Source: Zea mays
Lineage: Eukaryota; Streptophyta; Magnoliopsida; Poales; Poaceae
Assembly: GCF_902167145.1 (NCBI RefSeq)
Contig: NC_050096.1
Span: forward strand, 186,159,825 to 186,223,824
DNA length: 64,000 nucleotides
Direction: 5' to 3'
Position 1 is the stretch's first letter, and each line of letters begins with the position of its first letter. This document shows, one piece after another, positions 54,896 through 64,000 of the stretch. The notes below the pieces were generated by a model. The model was given only the letters and a program-made list of their open reading frames with translations, was not told the DNA's origin and searched no databases. The position numbers and the translations under genes are program-made.

Positions 54896-55173
54896 TACAG
54901 AATTTACACAAAATTCTGTTTTTTAAAAAATCTGACATTTACAAAACAAAAACAGATTCATGCACATATACACATTCACATTCACAATCACAAATATACA
55001 CATTCTAATAAGTATTCACAATCACAAATATTCTCACATAAATATTAACATTCACAAATTTAACATCAACATATAGGTTCGACCAACATATAGGTTCGAC
55101 GGTTGTTGCAAACTGAAATTGTGTCTCACAAACAAGTGTTGCAAAGTGTTTCATAAATAAACATCACGACACA

Positions 55174-57656
55174 TCAATCATATCCATCGTCTGGATGGTT
55201 CGAGTAGCCACCTCCTCCGGCTGGACTCTGCGTGTTGAAAAGGTTGTTCACCCACGAATGTGTTGTGTCGTCTTGACCAGACCCATCTCCAGGTGCGGCA
55301 ACTGAAGCGGGTGGTGTCTGAAATCCCTATAACACAAGCACATGAAATAGTAACCACTCAGTTGTTCATTTAAACACATAAGACATCTATGAACATGTCA
55401 CACACGCATATGTGTACATACCATAGGGAATTGTGACGGAGGCGGAGGCGGAGGTGGAGGCGCCAACATTGGCATTGGCAGTGCAAAGTCCGGAGGCGGC
55501 ATCCCATATATCGGCATCGGGACGCCCGCTTGTTGGGCTAGTTGCTACAAATTATATACAAGTCATTGTTGAACAAACAAGACACACATCAAGTGTTTTG
55601 CAAAATAAGCTACAAAATGTTACTTCAACGTACCGAGAGAAGAGCTTGATTTTGGGCCTGGAGGCTTGCATAATACTCGTCCCTCTTCTTCTGGTACTCG
55701 GCTTGTTGTCTCTGGTATTCAGATTGTTGCCTCTGGTACTCCAATTGATCCCTCAAGACTGATTGATGGTACTCTGCCTGTTGACGCAACACCGCAAGCT
55801 CTATCTCATGGGCTGCTGATCGTGAACGAGACGACTGTGAAGACGACGATGTGGATTGTCGTCCACGGCGTCTCAGCTCTCTGGAATCAATCGTAGAATC
55901 AAAAATACCCAACCTACAAGAGTGAACCATGCACTTAGTATAGTAACTCATGCCTCAGTTGAATCGCAAGCATATGATGACAATTTTGAAAACCAAATCA
56001 AATAATCTCACCGTCCATGAGCTTGTCCTCCTGCACTAGCATATGCTGCCTGAGGGTCGATTGGCTGGCTCCTCCAATCGTACTCCTCCCCATGGCGTTG
56101 AACCATCTCCTGCCCATACGAAGCCTGGAGGCAAACAATATCAAATATAAGTGCATAACCCCTATGCCATTGCAAACAATATCAAACACATAATAGAGTA
56201 TCAAAAACTCACTAGACGGTCGGTGGCCGTCTGAGTGCATAACACATCAGGATTCTGAGGATCAGAACCCCTATGGCCTTGCATATACACCTCCACATCC
56301 GTGGGCGTACGGCCGGATTTGACTTTCTGTACATAAAAGTTATATTGACACATTTCTATGTAATTCAAAGTTACGACAAACTGAGACTTACCATTCGCTT
56401 AGCCAAGCGCACATGACCATCACCGCCGTAGTTGTGGAACGACTCAGTTCCACGGTTTCCCCTGTTCCTTTCGGAAATGGCACGAAACTCAGGGGAACCC
56501 CACCATTTGCACAATGCCCGATAACCGTCTGATCGGGTGGCCATCCACGGCACCGACACCTACATGAAATTTTTTAAATAAAGCAAGCAAATACATGGCT
56601 TCGTGCGATATGAGAGGCAACAACCTGTTTACCTCTAGGTATTGCTCCTCCGTCAGGTAAATTGATGACCACTCGGCCTTTGTATTTGGCATCGGTCGAT
56701 CATCAGCATTTGCTCTGTACCATGCCTTTATAGCCTGAATTCGTGCATAGTACATTGCATCTGCAACGACATCGTTCGCGTTATACTCAAACACGTAACG
56801 AGCGTTCATATCATATGATCCATCGTCCGGCAACTTGTACCGTTTCTGCAAAAATCATAGTGTTATCATAAAAGCAAACATATATGGAATAACTAAAATA
56901 GTATAAACAAGTCATACCCAGAATGCATCCCAAACTAGTGCCTGTGTGTTGCCAAACGTTCTACAGACACCATAGCGATAATGCTCCCAAGTGGTGGCCG
57001 GGACAGACTCGCCAGTAGGCAAAGTCACAAGACCAGGCCAGTGCAGACGAACAAGATTACCAAGAACCATGTTCACCTGCCTGTAGTGTCCTGTGCCTGT
57101 GAACGAGTCGTCGATCCAAGTCCTGCAAACAGAAATCAATGTAGAAATTAAAACATAACTTTCAATAACATTTAAGCAAAGATATGTCACTCACTTTCCA
57201 CTAGGCTTTATCACAACCCGAGATTCGGGTGGAAGCTCTGGAGGTGGTCCAACAAAATGCAGCTTCCTCGTTCTCTTAACTCGAGAAGTTCCAGAACCAG
57301 CTGCAGAATCTCCACCAGCCCCAGAATCTCCACCAGCGTCGTCTCCAGCATCATCTCCCACATTATCTCCACCATCATCTTCATCATCATCTCTTGCATG
57401 ATCCTCTACCACTGGTTCCTCAATTTAAGCATCCTATGAAACAAATAACTTACATCATACAATATTAAGTAACTCAAATAATGTAATTTAACAACTAACT
57501 TACATCTTGTGGAGGCAAATGTTCTGCCAGCGCTCTCCGTCTGCTCATGGTAGAACCTGTGCCCTGAAAAACTGAATCCTCACCCCTCGAGCTGCTCCTC
57601 GAGCTACTCCTCGACCCAAGCAAACTACGAGCTAAAGACTTCATTTTCTTTGACAT
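55174..57656 (-). CDS. CACTA second protein (Transposase_24/TnpA-like), multi-exon, possibly with a premature stop
   Basis: Exons can be followed by good GT-AG sites: 57656-57504 (MSKKMKSLARSLLGSRSSSR), 57433-57195 (acidic, DDDEDDGGDNVGDDAGDDAG), 57122-56918 (WIDDSFTGTGHYRQVNMVLG, VPATTWEHYRYGVCRTFGNT), then exons near 56845-56634, 56560-56393, 56325-56214, 56125-56012, 55915-55634, 55555-55421 and 55328-55174. It ends GYSNHPDDGYD then TGA. The middle matches the plant En/Spm transposase family PF03004 as I know it. The tail has a Gln-rich coiled coil (EYQRQQSEYQRQQAEYQKKR) and a Pro-rich stretch. In the second exon the frame meets TAA at 57427-57425 if spliced as read. Either this copy is damaged or the true first exon differs. 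The role would be DNA binding at subterminal repeats. Confidence 0.7.
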
Positions 57657-57756
57657 CCTGTTTTAACAAAAACAAGTTAGTACATAAATCGACAATAAAA
57701 TAATAAAATATGCAATAAAATCATAAAATATGCAATAAAATCATGATCCATACTCG

Positions 57757-60700
57757 TCAATCGTAATCGTAATCAAAATCAGGATCTAGTTGCTTTCGTC
57801 GATTTAATGGACGCCAAGTAGCTTTCTTCTTTCTCGTCACTCGTTTTCTTTTTGGAGGAACCTCTACATCATTTTGATCGCCTAATAAAGATTCTTCCAA
57901 CATTTCAGTTTGTACATTAAACGTGCTTGTAAGTTCTTCGTCTTGGAAAATCTCAGCAGCCCCCACTTCCTGCTCGATTTGACTTTCAACATAACCAGCA
58001 TCACCAGGAGCATATAGTCGTTCACGAGGATTAACTTTGTACACTACCCTCCAATCAACCAAACCGTTTTTCTTAGATGGATATGTCATATAATACACCT
58101 GCTCGCATTGGTGGGCAAGGATTATAGTGTCATGGCCTTTTAATCTATCGTTGTGTTTGACTTCCACCATGCCATATTGATTTTCTCGCGTTGTATTTGG
58201 AGAAAACCAATCACAATCGAAGAACACCACTTTGAGTTGTTTATCTCCAAAAAACTTGTACTCGATTATATCATTAATGACTCCATAATAATTAGTCACC
58301 TTCCCTTCATCGTCGACAGCTCTAGTTACAACTCCGGAGTTTGTCGTGGCTGCTAGAGGATGATCATCTTCGAACCTTGTGGAACGGAATCTAAAACCAT
58401 TGACATCATACCGACCATAACGTCTGCCAGTTACTGCTCCTAGGGATAATTGTCGAAGGTCCGGGTGTATATTGTCATTTTTATCTACATAATCTCGAAA
58501 CCAACACAAGAAATTAAGTCCCCCATCTTTTCCCTCTCGACGAATCTGGTCACGTTCACAGCCAGAGATGCAATTTTGAGAATCAAATTCCCTGTTAGTA
58601 CAAGGAAACAAACCTTTTAGTATCACAACAAAAATTCTAGCGGCAATGACTAAAATAAAGTTTACACTTACAGGAGAAACTGACTCATCTCTTCCATGTT
58701 GTTATACATGTAGAGTAAAGCAGTCTTCCATTCGTCGTTGGTGAAACAGTATGTTGTGCTGGGTCCTACAGTTTTGCCCCTCCATTGAAAAATTTCAATA
58801 TCACTAATAGGGGGCTCGTCGACATGATACCACAACGTATGGGCATTGACATTGTGTTCCTCTGCAAAGTACAGGCCCGTGAACGATGCTATCTCTTTGT
58901 ATTTGAATTCTTCAGCGATGCACCCTTCAACTCGTCTCTTATTACCAACCATTGCACGTAGCTTCTTTAGTGTCCTTTCGATGTGATACATCCATCTATA
59001 TTGCACAGGACCTCCTACCTTAGCTTCGAATGGTAGGTGAACAAGTAGATGTTGCATCGGATTGAAGAAACCTGGTGGAAATATTTTTTCAAGTTTGCAT
59101 ACCAAAATCGGTATTTCTTGCTCAAGCTTCTCCATCATCTCTTTCTTTATTTCTTTGGCACAAAGATGTCTATAAAAGTAGCTTAGCTCCGCTAATGCTT
59201 TCCAGACATCATTTTTTACAAAACCACGAAACATAACAGGAAGGAGTCTTTCCATTATTATGTGGTAGTCATGACTCTTCAACCCAGAAAACTTGCCCGT
59301 CTTCAAATTCACAGACCTTCTAAAGCCCGCGGCGTAACCATCTGGGAACTTTAAGTTTTTCAACCATTTCATCAATTGTTTCTTCCTTTTAGGTTTAATA
59401 CTGAAAGGAGCACGTGGCTTCTTCTGATTCTCTCGTATCTCCATAGTTGGTCTTCTACAGATTAAGGCCAAGTCTTTCCTTGCCTTAGGGTTGTCTTTTG
59501 TTTTGTCGGTGATATTCATGCAAGTGCTGATAATGCTTTCACCCATATTTCGTTCCTGGTGCATGACATCAATGTTATGCATTAGAATCAAGGCTTTCAT
59601 ATAAGGGAGTTCCCATAGACCACATTTGTGAGTCCAATTATGCTCGGTTCCATAACCTTCAAAACGATTTCCATGTTCGTTTAGTTTCAAATCATTAAGT
59701 CTCGCGAGAATCTCTGGACCACTTAGACGCTTGGGTGGCCCCCTCGTCACAATCGTGTCCTTTTTAAAAGCGTTCCTATCGAACCTGAACGGGTGATCCT
59801 CTGGCAAAAAACATCTATGGCAATCGAAGTAACATATCTTTCCACCAAACTTTAGTCGAAAGCATAAAGTGTCTTCAACGCATATAGGACATGTCAAAAT
59901 CCCATGACAACTCCATCCAGCAAAGATACCATAAGCCATAAAATCATGAATAGACCATAAAAACGCGGCTCTCAGGTTGAACTTCTGTTTCTTGTAACAA
60001 TCGTACGCCTCGACTCCTTCCCACAAAATTTTCAATTCTTCAATCAGGGGTCTCATCATCACATCGATCTTTGTTCCAGGATGATCCGGACCAGGTATTA
60101 TAAGACACAAGAAAATAAATTCATATTTCATGCAAAGAGCTGGTGGAAGGTTGTATGGAACAGCAAAGACGGGCCAACATGAGTACGACGTTGCAGTTAC
60201 ATTGAATGGCGAGAAACCATCTGTTGCCAAACCGAAGCGGACATTCCGCACTTCATCAGCAAAGCTCGAATCAAAAGCATCTAGTGCCTTCCATGCATCT
60301 GTATCAGCTGGGTGCACCATGACATTTGGATTCTCACGTACCCCTTCTTTGTGCCACCTCATGTGTCTGGCTGTATTCTTGGAGATGAACAAACGTTTCA
60401 ACCGAGGTATGAGAGGCATGTAACGAAGCTGCTTACGTGCAATCTTCGTAGTCACGGTCATACCATCGTCGTTTTCAACCTCAACGAATCTACGCTCACC
60501 ACATACATTACACTTCTTCTCACCTGCGGTCTCCTTCCAGAAAAGCATACAATTATTTTCACAGACATCAATTTTTTCGTAGTCCATACCCAGGCCAGAT
60601 AACAGCTTTTTAGACTGATACATGTCCTTTGGCATCTTGTGATTCTCCGGAAGTACATCACTGATCAAGTTCAAAAGTTCCTTGTAACAGTTGTTTGAGA

Positions 60701-61220
60701 ATGCAAACTTAGACTTAATAGCCATAAGTCGAGTCACAAATACAAGGACGGTCACTTTTGTGTGCTCATGCAACGGCTCTTCGGCAGCTTTAAGGAGCTC
60801 GAAGAACTTCTGAACCTCAGGTGTAGCTGGATCCTCAAACTCGGTGGGTTGACCGGGGTTCTCCGAATCGACAGTTAGAAACTCATGGCGTACATCGTCA
60901 AGCATCTCTTCCATCCTATCGTAGTCCTCCTCTTCATGTGACTGAACTTCCGATACAATACGAGGAGGTGGGTCCTCACCGTGGTGCACCCACACCTCAT
61001 AGCCTGGCATATAACCGTTCTTGCAAATATGTATCGACATAGTCCTCCTGTCAAGGAAATTAATGTTCCGACACTTGCTACAAGGGCACCTAACATCGGT
61101 TCCAGTCTCTGACCGAGCAAAAGCATGGTCGAGAAAAGCGTCAGTCTTGGCCACCCACTCACTTGATAGAGCACCTCTTTTCTTCCAACCTTCATACATC
61201 CATCGACGATTCTCCTCCAT
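57757..61220 (-). CDS. TNP2-like CACTA transposase (1127 aa)
   Basis: Two exons, 61220-58672 and 58591-57757, with an 80-base GT-AG intron; joined length is 1127 residues with no stop. The N-terminus has the transposase-associated zinc domain (MYEGWKKRGALSSEWVAKTD, RCPCSKCRN). The catalytic transposase_21 domain follows (FGLATDGFSPFNVTATSYSC, CHGILTCPICVEDTLCFRLK, KCGLWELPYMKALILMHNID). Then come DUF4218 (FNPMQHLLVHLPFEAKVGGP, WMYHIERTLKKLRAMVGNKR) and, in exon 2, DUF4216 (TNYYGVINDIIEYKFFGDKQ, VVFFDCDWFSP). The C-terminus is basic (VPPKRKRVTRKKK), a likely nuclear signal. It should cut and join the element ends. The ATG at 61220 is the first in frame and fits the family start. Confidence 0.92.
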
Positions 61221-61294
61221 ACTAGATACGAGACGTTAACTTAATTAGATAAGTAATACACGGACCATCCGTTTTTATGAAGAAATCACGCCCC

Positions 61295-61615
61295 TACATC
61301 TGTAGGAAAGGATAGGTCCTAAACCCACCCAGGAGTGACCGACGAGGCCGTGTTTATGACAAGACATGTGGTCGTGCGAAATTTCGGCAGCATAACCCCG
61401 CTGTTCTCCAATCGCACGCCTAAAAATGGTGCAATTGGAGAACATAGGGGTTATGCTTCCGAAACTAAGCACGAGCACATGCTTTTGTCATAAACACGAA
61501 CTCTTTCGGTCACCCCTAGGCTGTCCAATAAAGGGACAATTCCGGCCCAACACACCTTACATGCGTCGCTTGTAAGGTGTGTTGGGCCGAAACGGGTGAC
61601 GCCTAGGTTTCGTTT
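61295..61615. repeat. Two large hairpins upstream of the CACTA transposase
   Basis: First: arms at about 61340-61415 and 61425-61500 pair over roughly 75 bases (GTGTTTATGACAAGACATGT with its inverted partner, and AGCATAACCCC). Second: arms at about 61512-61563 and 61567-61612 (CCGGCCCAACACACCTTACA with its inverted partner). Together they fill most of the region just before the transposase start. Confidence 0.85.
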
Positions 61616-61999
61616 GTTCACACTACGATACACTATGATTAACTAGAATCATCGTGTATTATTAAATAATGAAACTAATAAACCACAATACAATATTACA
61701 TACGAAATAACATTGTTATGAATGACAAATCATATAAATTGACCTTATTTCCGAGGGCATAATAATTACCCTCGGAAATTTAAAATTTAAATTATCTAAA
61801 GCACCACTAAATAAACTAAAACAAGGTAATTTAATTACGTAATCAAATTTAGGCCATATAATCAAATTTCGCCAAATAATCAAATTTAGGCCATCGGATA
61901 TAATAAGATAAACATTATTTAACATACTAATTATTTAATTACAACATTAGAAACTACAAAACAATATTAATATATACAAAATAAATCTAAAAATACTTA

Positions 62000-62330
62000 C
62001 TTTAATAATATGGCGGGCGGAGATGTAGCCGGCGGGGCGAGCTGGGCGGGGAGGCGACGGCGGCTGGGCGAGCGGGGCGAGCGGGGCGGCCACCGGCGGC
62101 CGGCGGCGACGGCGGCCTCGCGGGGAGGCGTGTGGGCGGGGCTTTGGGAGGCGGGGCTGCGACGGCGGCGGGGCTTTGGGAGGCGGGGCGGCGGGGCGGC
62201 CGGCGGCGCGGCGGCGCGGCGGCGCAGTGGGCGACGGCGGCGGCGCAGTTGACGGCGGCGGCGCGTGGGGAGAGACAGAGGAGAAAAGAAGCGCGCGCGT
62301 GGAAATGAACCGCGCGCCGGTTTCCTGGGG
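62000..62330 (-). promoter_or_regulatory. GC-rich leader/promoter of the CACTA element
   Basis: Very GC-rich CCGCC/GCCGCC block on the minus strand that ends in ATTAAAGTAAGTATT near 62001. This looks like a 5' UTR exon with a GT donor, spliced to the transposase exon at 61220 or a nearby acceptor. The + strand frame at 62010-62252 is only a by-product of this composition. Confidence 0.45.
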
Positions 62331-62339
62331 GATTAAAAA

Positions 62340-62522
62340 ATCTTACCTCCGACGGCTACGCTGCCAGCCGTCGGACATAACCTTATCTCCGACGGCCGCC
62401 TACGAGGCCGTCGGAGATAAGAACTATTTCCGAGGGCCTTTTGTGGCCGTCGGACATAAACTAATCTTCGATGGCCTCGTAGGCCGCCGTCGGAGATAAG
62501 GAGGCCGTCGGATGTTTATCAG
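62340..62522. repeat. Subterminal repeat array of the CACTA element (5' side)
   Basis: About eight copies of GCCGTCGGA-type words or complements, with the same AGATAAG and ACATAA neighbours as the other end. Confidence 0.9.
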
Positions 62523-63137
62523 TTTACTGTAGTGGAAGGCAGCCAAGGGCGCCGCCGCGGCGTGTAAGCCGTCGTGTCGTTTCCGCGCCTCGAGGGACTG
62601 CAGCAGCTGCTCCAGCTCCTTGGCGTAGTTGATGGCGCCGCCAATTATGGACGCCTGGTCGCCCTGCATGCAATGCGAACCCAAATAAATAAATGCAATG
62701 TTAACAAGAAGCCGCCCGATCGAGCACGCTAGCTGCTCCTACCGGCGACGACCTACCCTTTGCGCGTAGGACGGCGGCATGAGGGAGCGGAGCACGGCGA
62801 GGTACTCGTTCATCTGCTTGCGGCGGTTGCGCTCGACGGCGATGTGGGTCATCCGCTGGCTCTCCACCTCCTGCCTGTTCTTGGCGTTCCTCGTCCGCCG
62901 CCGCTTCCGCCTGGCGGCTGCTGGCAGCGGGAGCGGCGACGGTATCTCCGCCGCGGCGGCAATCTGGTGGTGGGCAACAAAGTCAGTACCAGCTGCATTA
63001 TTGGCCCCTTGCATCATCAAGGCGGCGGTGGTGCCACCTTCCAAGTCCATGCCCCCGCCACTCACATTTTCTGCCGGAGCCGCCATGGTCCAGCAGCCAA
63101 AGAGTCCCTCAGAGAACACCACTGCCTCCAGCGCCAT

Positions 63138-63405
63138 GAAATCGATCGAGACCTCGCTCTCGCTCGCTCCAGAAGGAAAAAATGGTAGTCACTTCACATT
63201 TCACAAGAGGGAGGGAGGGAGAGAGGGCAGGCAGGCATATATGATTTGGACGGCGAGCCACGACGACGGCACGGCATCATATTCGCAGCTAGCGCTAGCG
63301 GCGCGGGCATTCTGCTTCTGCATTCTGTTGTGCAGCAGGAGTGTAGTGTGTACCGTGCCAATCCCATCCATCGGGAAACGCAACGCACACCTACACTATT
63401 AGCTA
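63138..63405 (-). promoter_or_regulatory. Upstream region of the bHLH gene
   Basis: The 5' UTR and core promoter of the bHLH gene should lie here. ATATATGCC on the minus strand (about 63243-63235), some 100 bases before the ATG, is a possible TATA box. The Stowaway MITE starts at the far end. Confidence 0.35.
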
Positions 63406-63485
63406 CTCCCTCCGTTTCTTTTTATTTGTCGCTGGATAGTGTAAAATTGCACTATCCAACGACAAATAAAAAGAAACGGAGGGAG
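63406..63485. mobile_element. 80-bp Stowaway MITE, almost perfect hairpin
   Basis: CTCCCTCCGTTTCTTTTTAT at the left and its exact inverted copy at the right, continuing through TTTGTCG and GGATAGTG to a loop of about ten bases. TA flanks both ends (63404-63405, 63486-63487). It lies about 270 bases upstream of the bHLH start codon. Confidence 0.92.
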
Positions 63486-63487
63486 TA

Positions 63488-64000
63488 CTAGCTAGTAGCT
63501 GCCTAGGCCTCCACCTATATTCTGTTTTTTTAGAAATCATCAAATTAAAGTACAACGTGTCATTCCAAATTTACCAATCATCAGAGTTTCGATGCGCAGG
63601 GTGGGAAGGTCGGGAGAAGGACGGATGGAGGTCGACAGCGCTGCTGCAGCGAAGGCTGCCACACGATAAACAACGCAGTTAAAAATGGTAAGCCATACGC
63701 ACGCCGCGGCACGGTAACTTGCATTGTTTTATTTAATCTAAACAATAATTAGGATGCTTAGTATTTTATATTGAGAGATATACCACTACTGGCTGATAGC
63801 TTGAGCTAGCGGACAGGAGGCTTATATGAGAGGTGACTGGACGCGTAAGGGGCCTCAGGGGCTTACCCGCCAGGGGCGAAGCCTGGATCCAAAGTTAGGG
63901 GGGCCAAATTAGATTAGGGGGGCTGGTAGAAGCATTTTTTACACTATTTGCATGAGAATTAGCTTAAAAAACTAACATCTCCTATAGAATTATGTGAGCA
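63488..64000. other. Spacer; possible hAT-type end at 63871
   Basis: Mostly AT-rich spacer without a recognised gene. From 63871 the words CAGGGGCGAAGCCTGGATCC and GGGGGGCCAAATTAGATTAG look like the end of a hAT-type or related repeat that runs out of the window; no partner end is visible, so this is a weak call. Confidence 0.3.

Larger units (their letters stand above)
54517..62534 (-). mobile_element. CACTA (En/Spm) DNA transposon, 8018 bp, autonomous-looking
   Basis: Ends are CACTACAGTAAACGG at 54517 and the inverted copy TTTACTGTAGTG ending at 62534. The 3-bp duplication GAA is perfect (54514-54516 and 62535-62537). Both ends carry arrays of GCCGTCGGA/TCCGACGGC words. Two genes lie on the minus strand: a TNP2-like transposase (61220-57757) and a second transposase-type protein (57656-55174). 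Size, ends and gene order are classical for CACTA elements. Confidence 0.95.
54232..63137 (-). pseudogene. bHLH transcription factor (group Ia-like), coding exon split by a CACTA element
   Basis: Exon 1 is 63137-62757 (127 codons) and exon 2 starts at 62663. At 62535 the exon is interrupted by the CACTA element and resumes at 54513-54232; the GAA (TTC) duplication marks the site. Without the insertion the frame is continuous: 43 plus 94 codons. The basic region is [20 protein letters not shown] with the E-box contacts H, E and R. The helix-loop-helix runs into [20 protein letters not shown] across the intron. FFTFPQY and a C-terminal ACT-like segment (VADIEVTMVESHANLKVLSR, LAVLHLNVTSAGPMALYSLS) follow. 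This layout is that of group Ia bHLH proteins (stomatal SPCH/MUTE/FAMA relatives and bHLH94/96 types). The last exon is not in view. The gene should give no normal product in this haplotype. Confidence 0.88.

Noticed and set aside
62010..62252. Gly/Arg/Ala-rich plus-strand frame (80 aa)
   Set aside because: Simple GCC/CGG composition in the CACTA leader on the opposite strand; no domain.
1..64000. tRNA or rRNA genes
   Set aside because: No cloverleaf-type sequence with A and B boxes or rRNA segment was noticed; the tRNA-like words are primer binding sites of retrotransposons.

Overview
The window is nuclear DNA from a grass, most likely maize (Zea mays). The evidence is plant genes with short exons and GT-AG introns, Stowaway- and Tourist-type MITEs, an Opie/Ji-type Copia element, large Tat-lineage Gypsy elements with about 1.6-kb LTRs that resemble maize Huck, a Reina-type chromovirus and a CACTA element. 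There is no sign of bacterial or organellar DNA. All calls come from reading the sequence; family names are recognition, not database hits. 

Genic part (1-16.8 kb). The 3' half of a LETM1-like membrane protein gene lies on + (1-4956), with a decayed LINE in its large intron. Next come a small classical arabinogalactan protein (+, 5824-6159) and a convergent uclacyanin-type phytocyanin (-, 8006-8643). Three further minus-strand genes follow: an unrecognised coiled-coil protein with a C-terminal membrane anchor (11499-12168), a two-RRM chloroplast-type RNA-binding protein (12938-14579) and an unrecognised 199-residue protein with one hydrophobic segment and a long acidic helical tail (15015-16750). 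MITEs and simple repeats fill the spacers. 

Transposon part (16.8-53.9 kb). A nearly intact Reina-type Gypsy element (18828-24083, TSD AGGTC, one LTR mismatch by eye) has a frameshift in integrase. An old Tat-lineage element 'A' (+, from 25997) is split by a very young, apparently complete Opie/Ji-type Copia element (31174-40153, minus, TSD CTCTC). 'A' ends abruptly at about 41304 and is fused to a truncated 3' LTR of a second, inverted copy 'B' (41305-53911, minus). 

Right part (53.9-64 kb). A group Ia-like bHLH transcription-factor gene on - (start 63137) is broken inside a coding exon by an 8-kb CACTA element (54517-62534, TSD GAA). The CACTA element carries a full TNP2-like transposase gene and a second transposase-accessory gene. 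The last bHLH exon was not found in the window; element B lies just downstream. 

No wholly new system stands out. The most informative structures are the bHLH knock-out, the A/B fusion, the one-sided C-to-T decay of A, an in-frame UAG shared by A and B between protease and reverse transcriptase, and an antisense reading frame in the 3' part of B.
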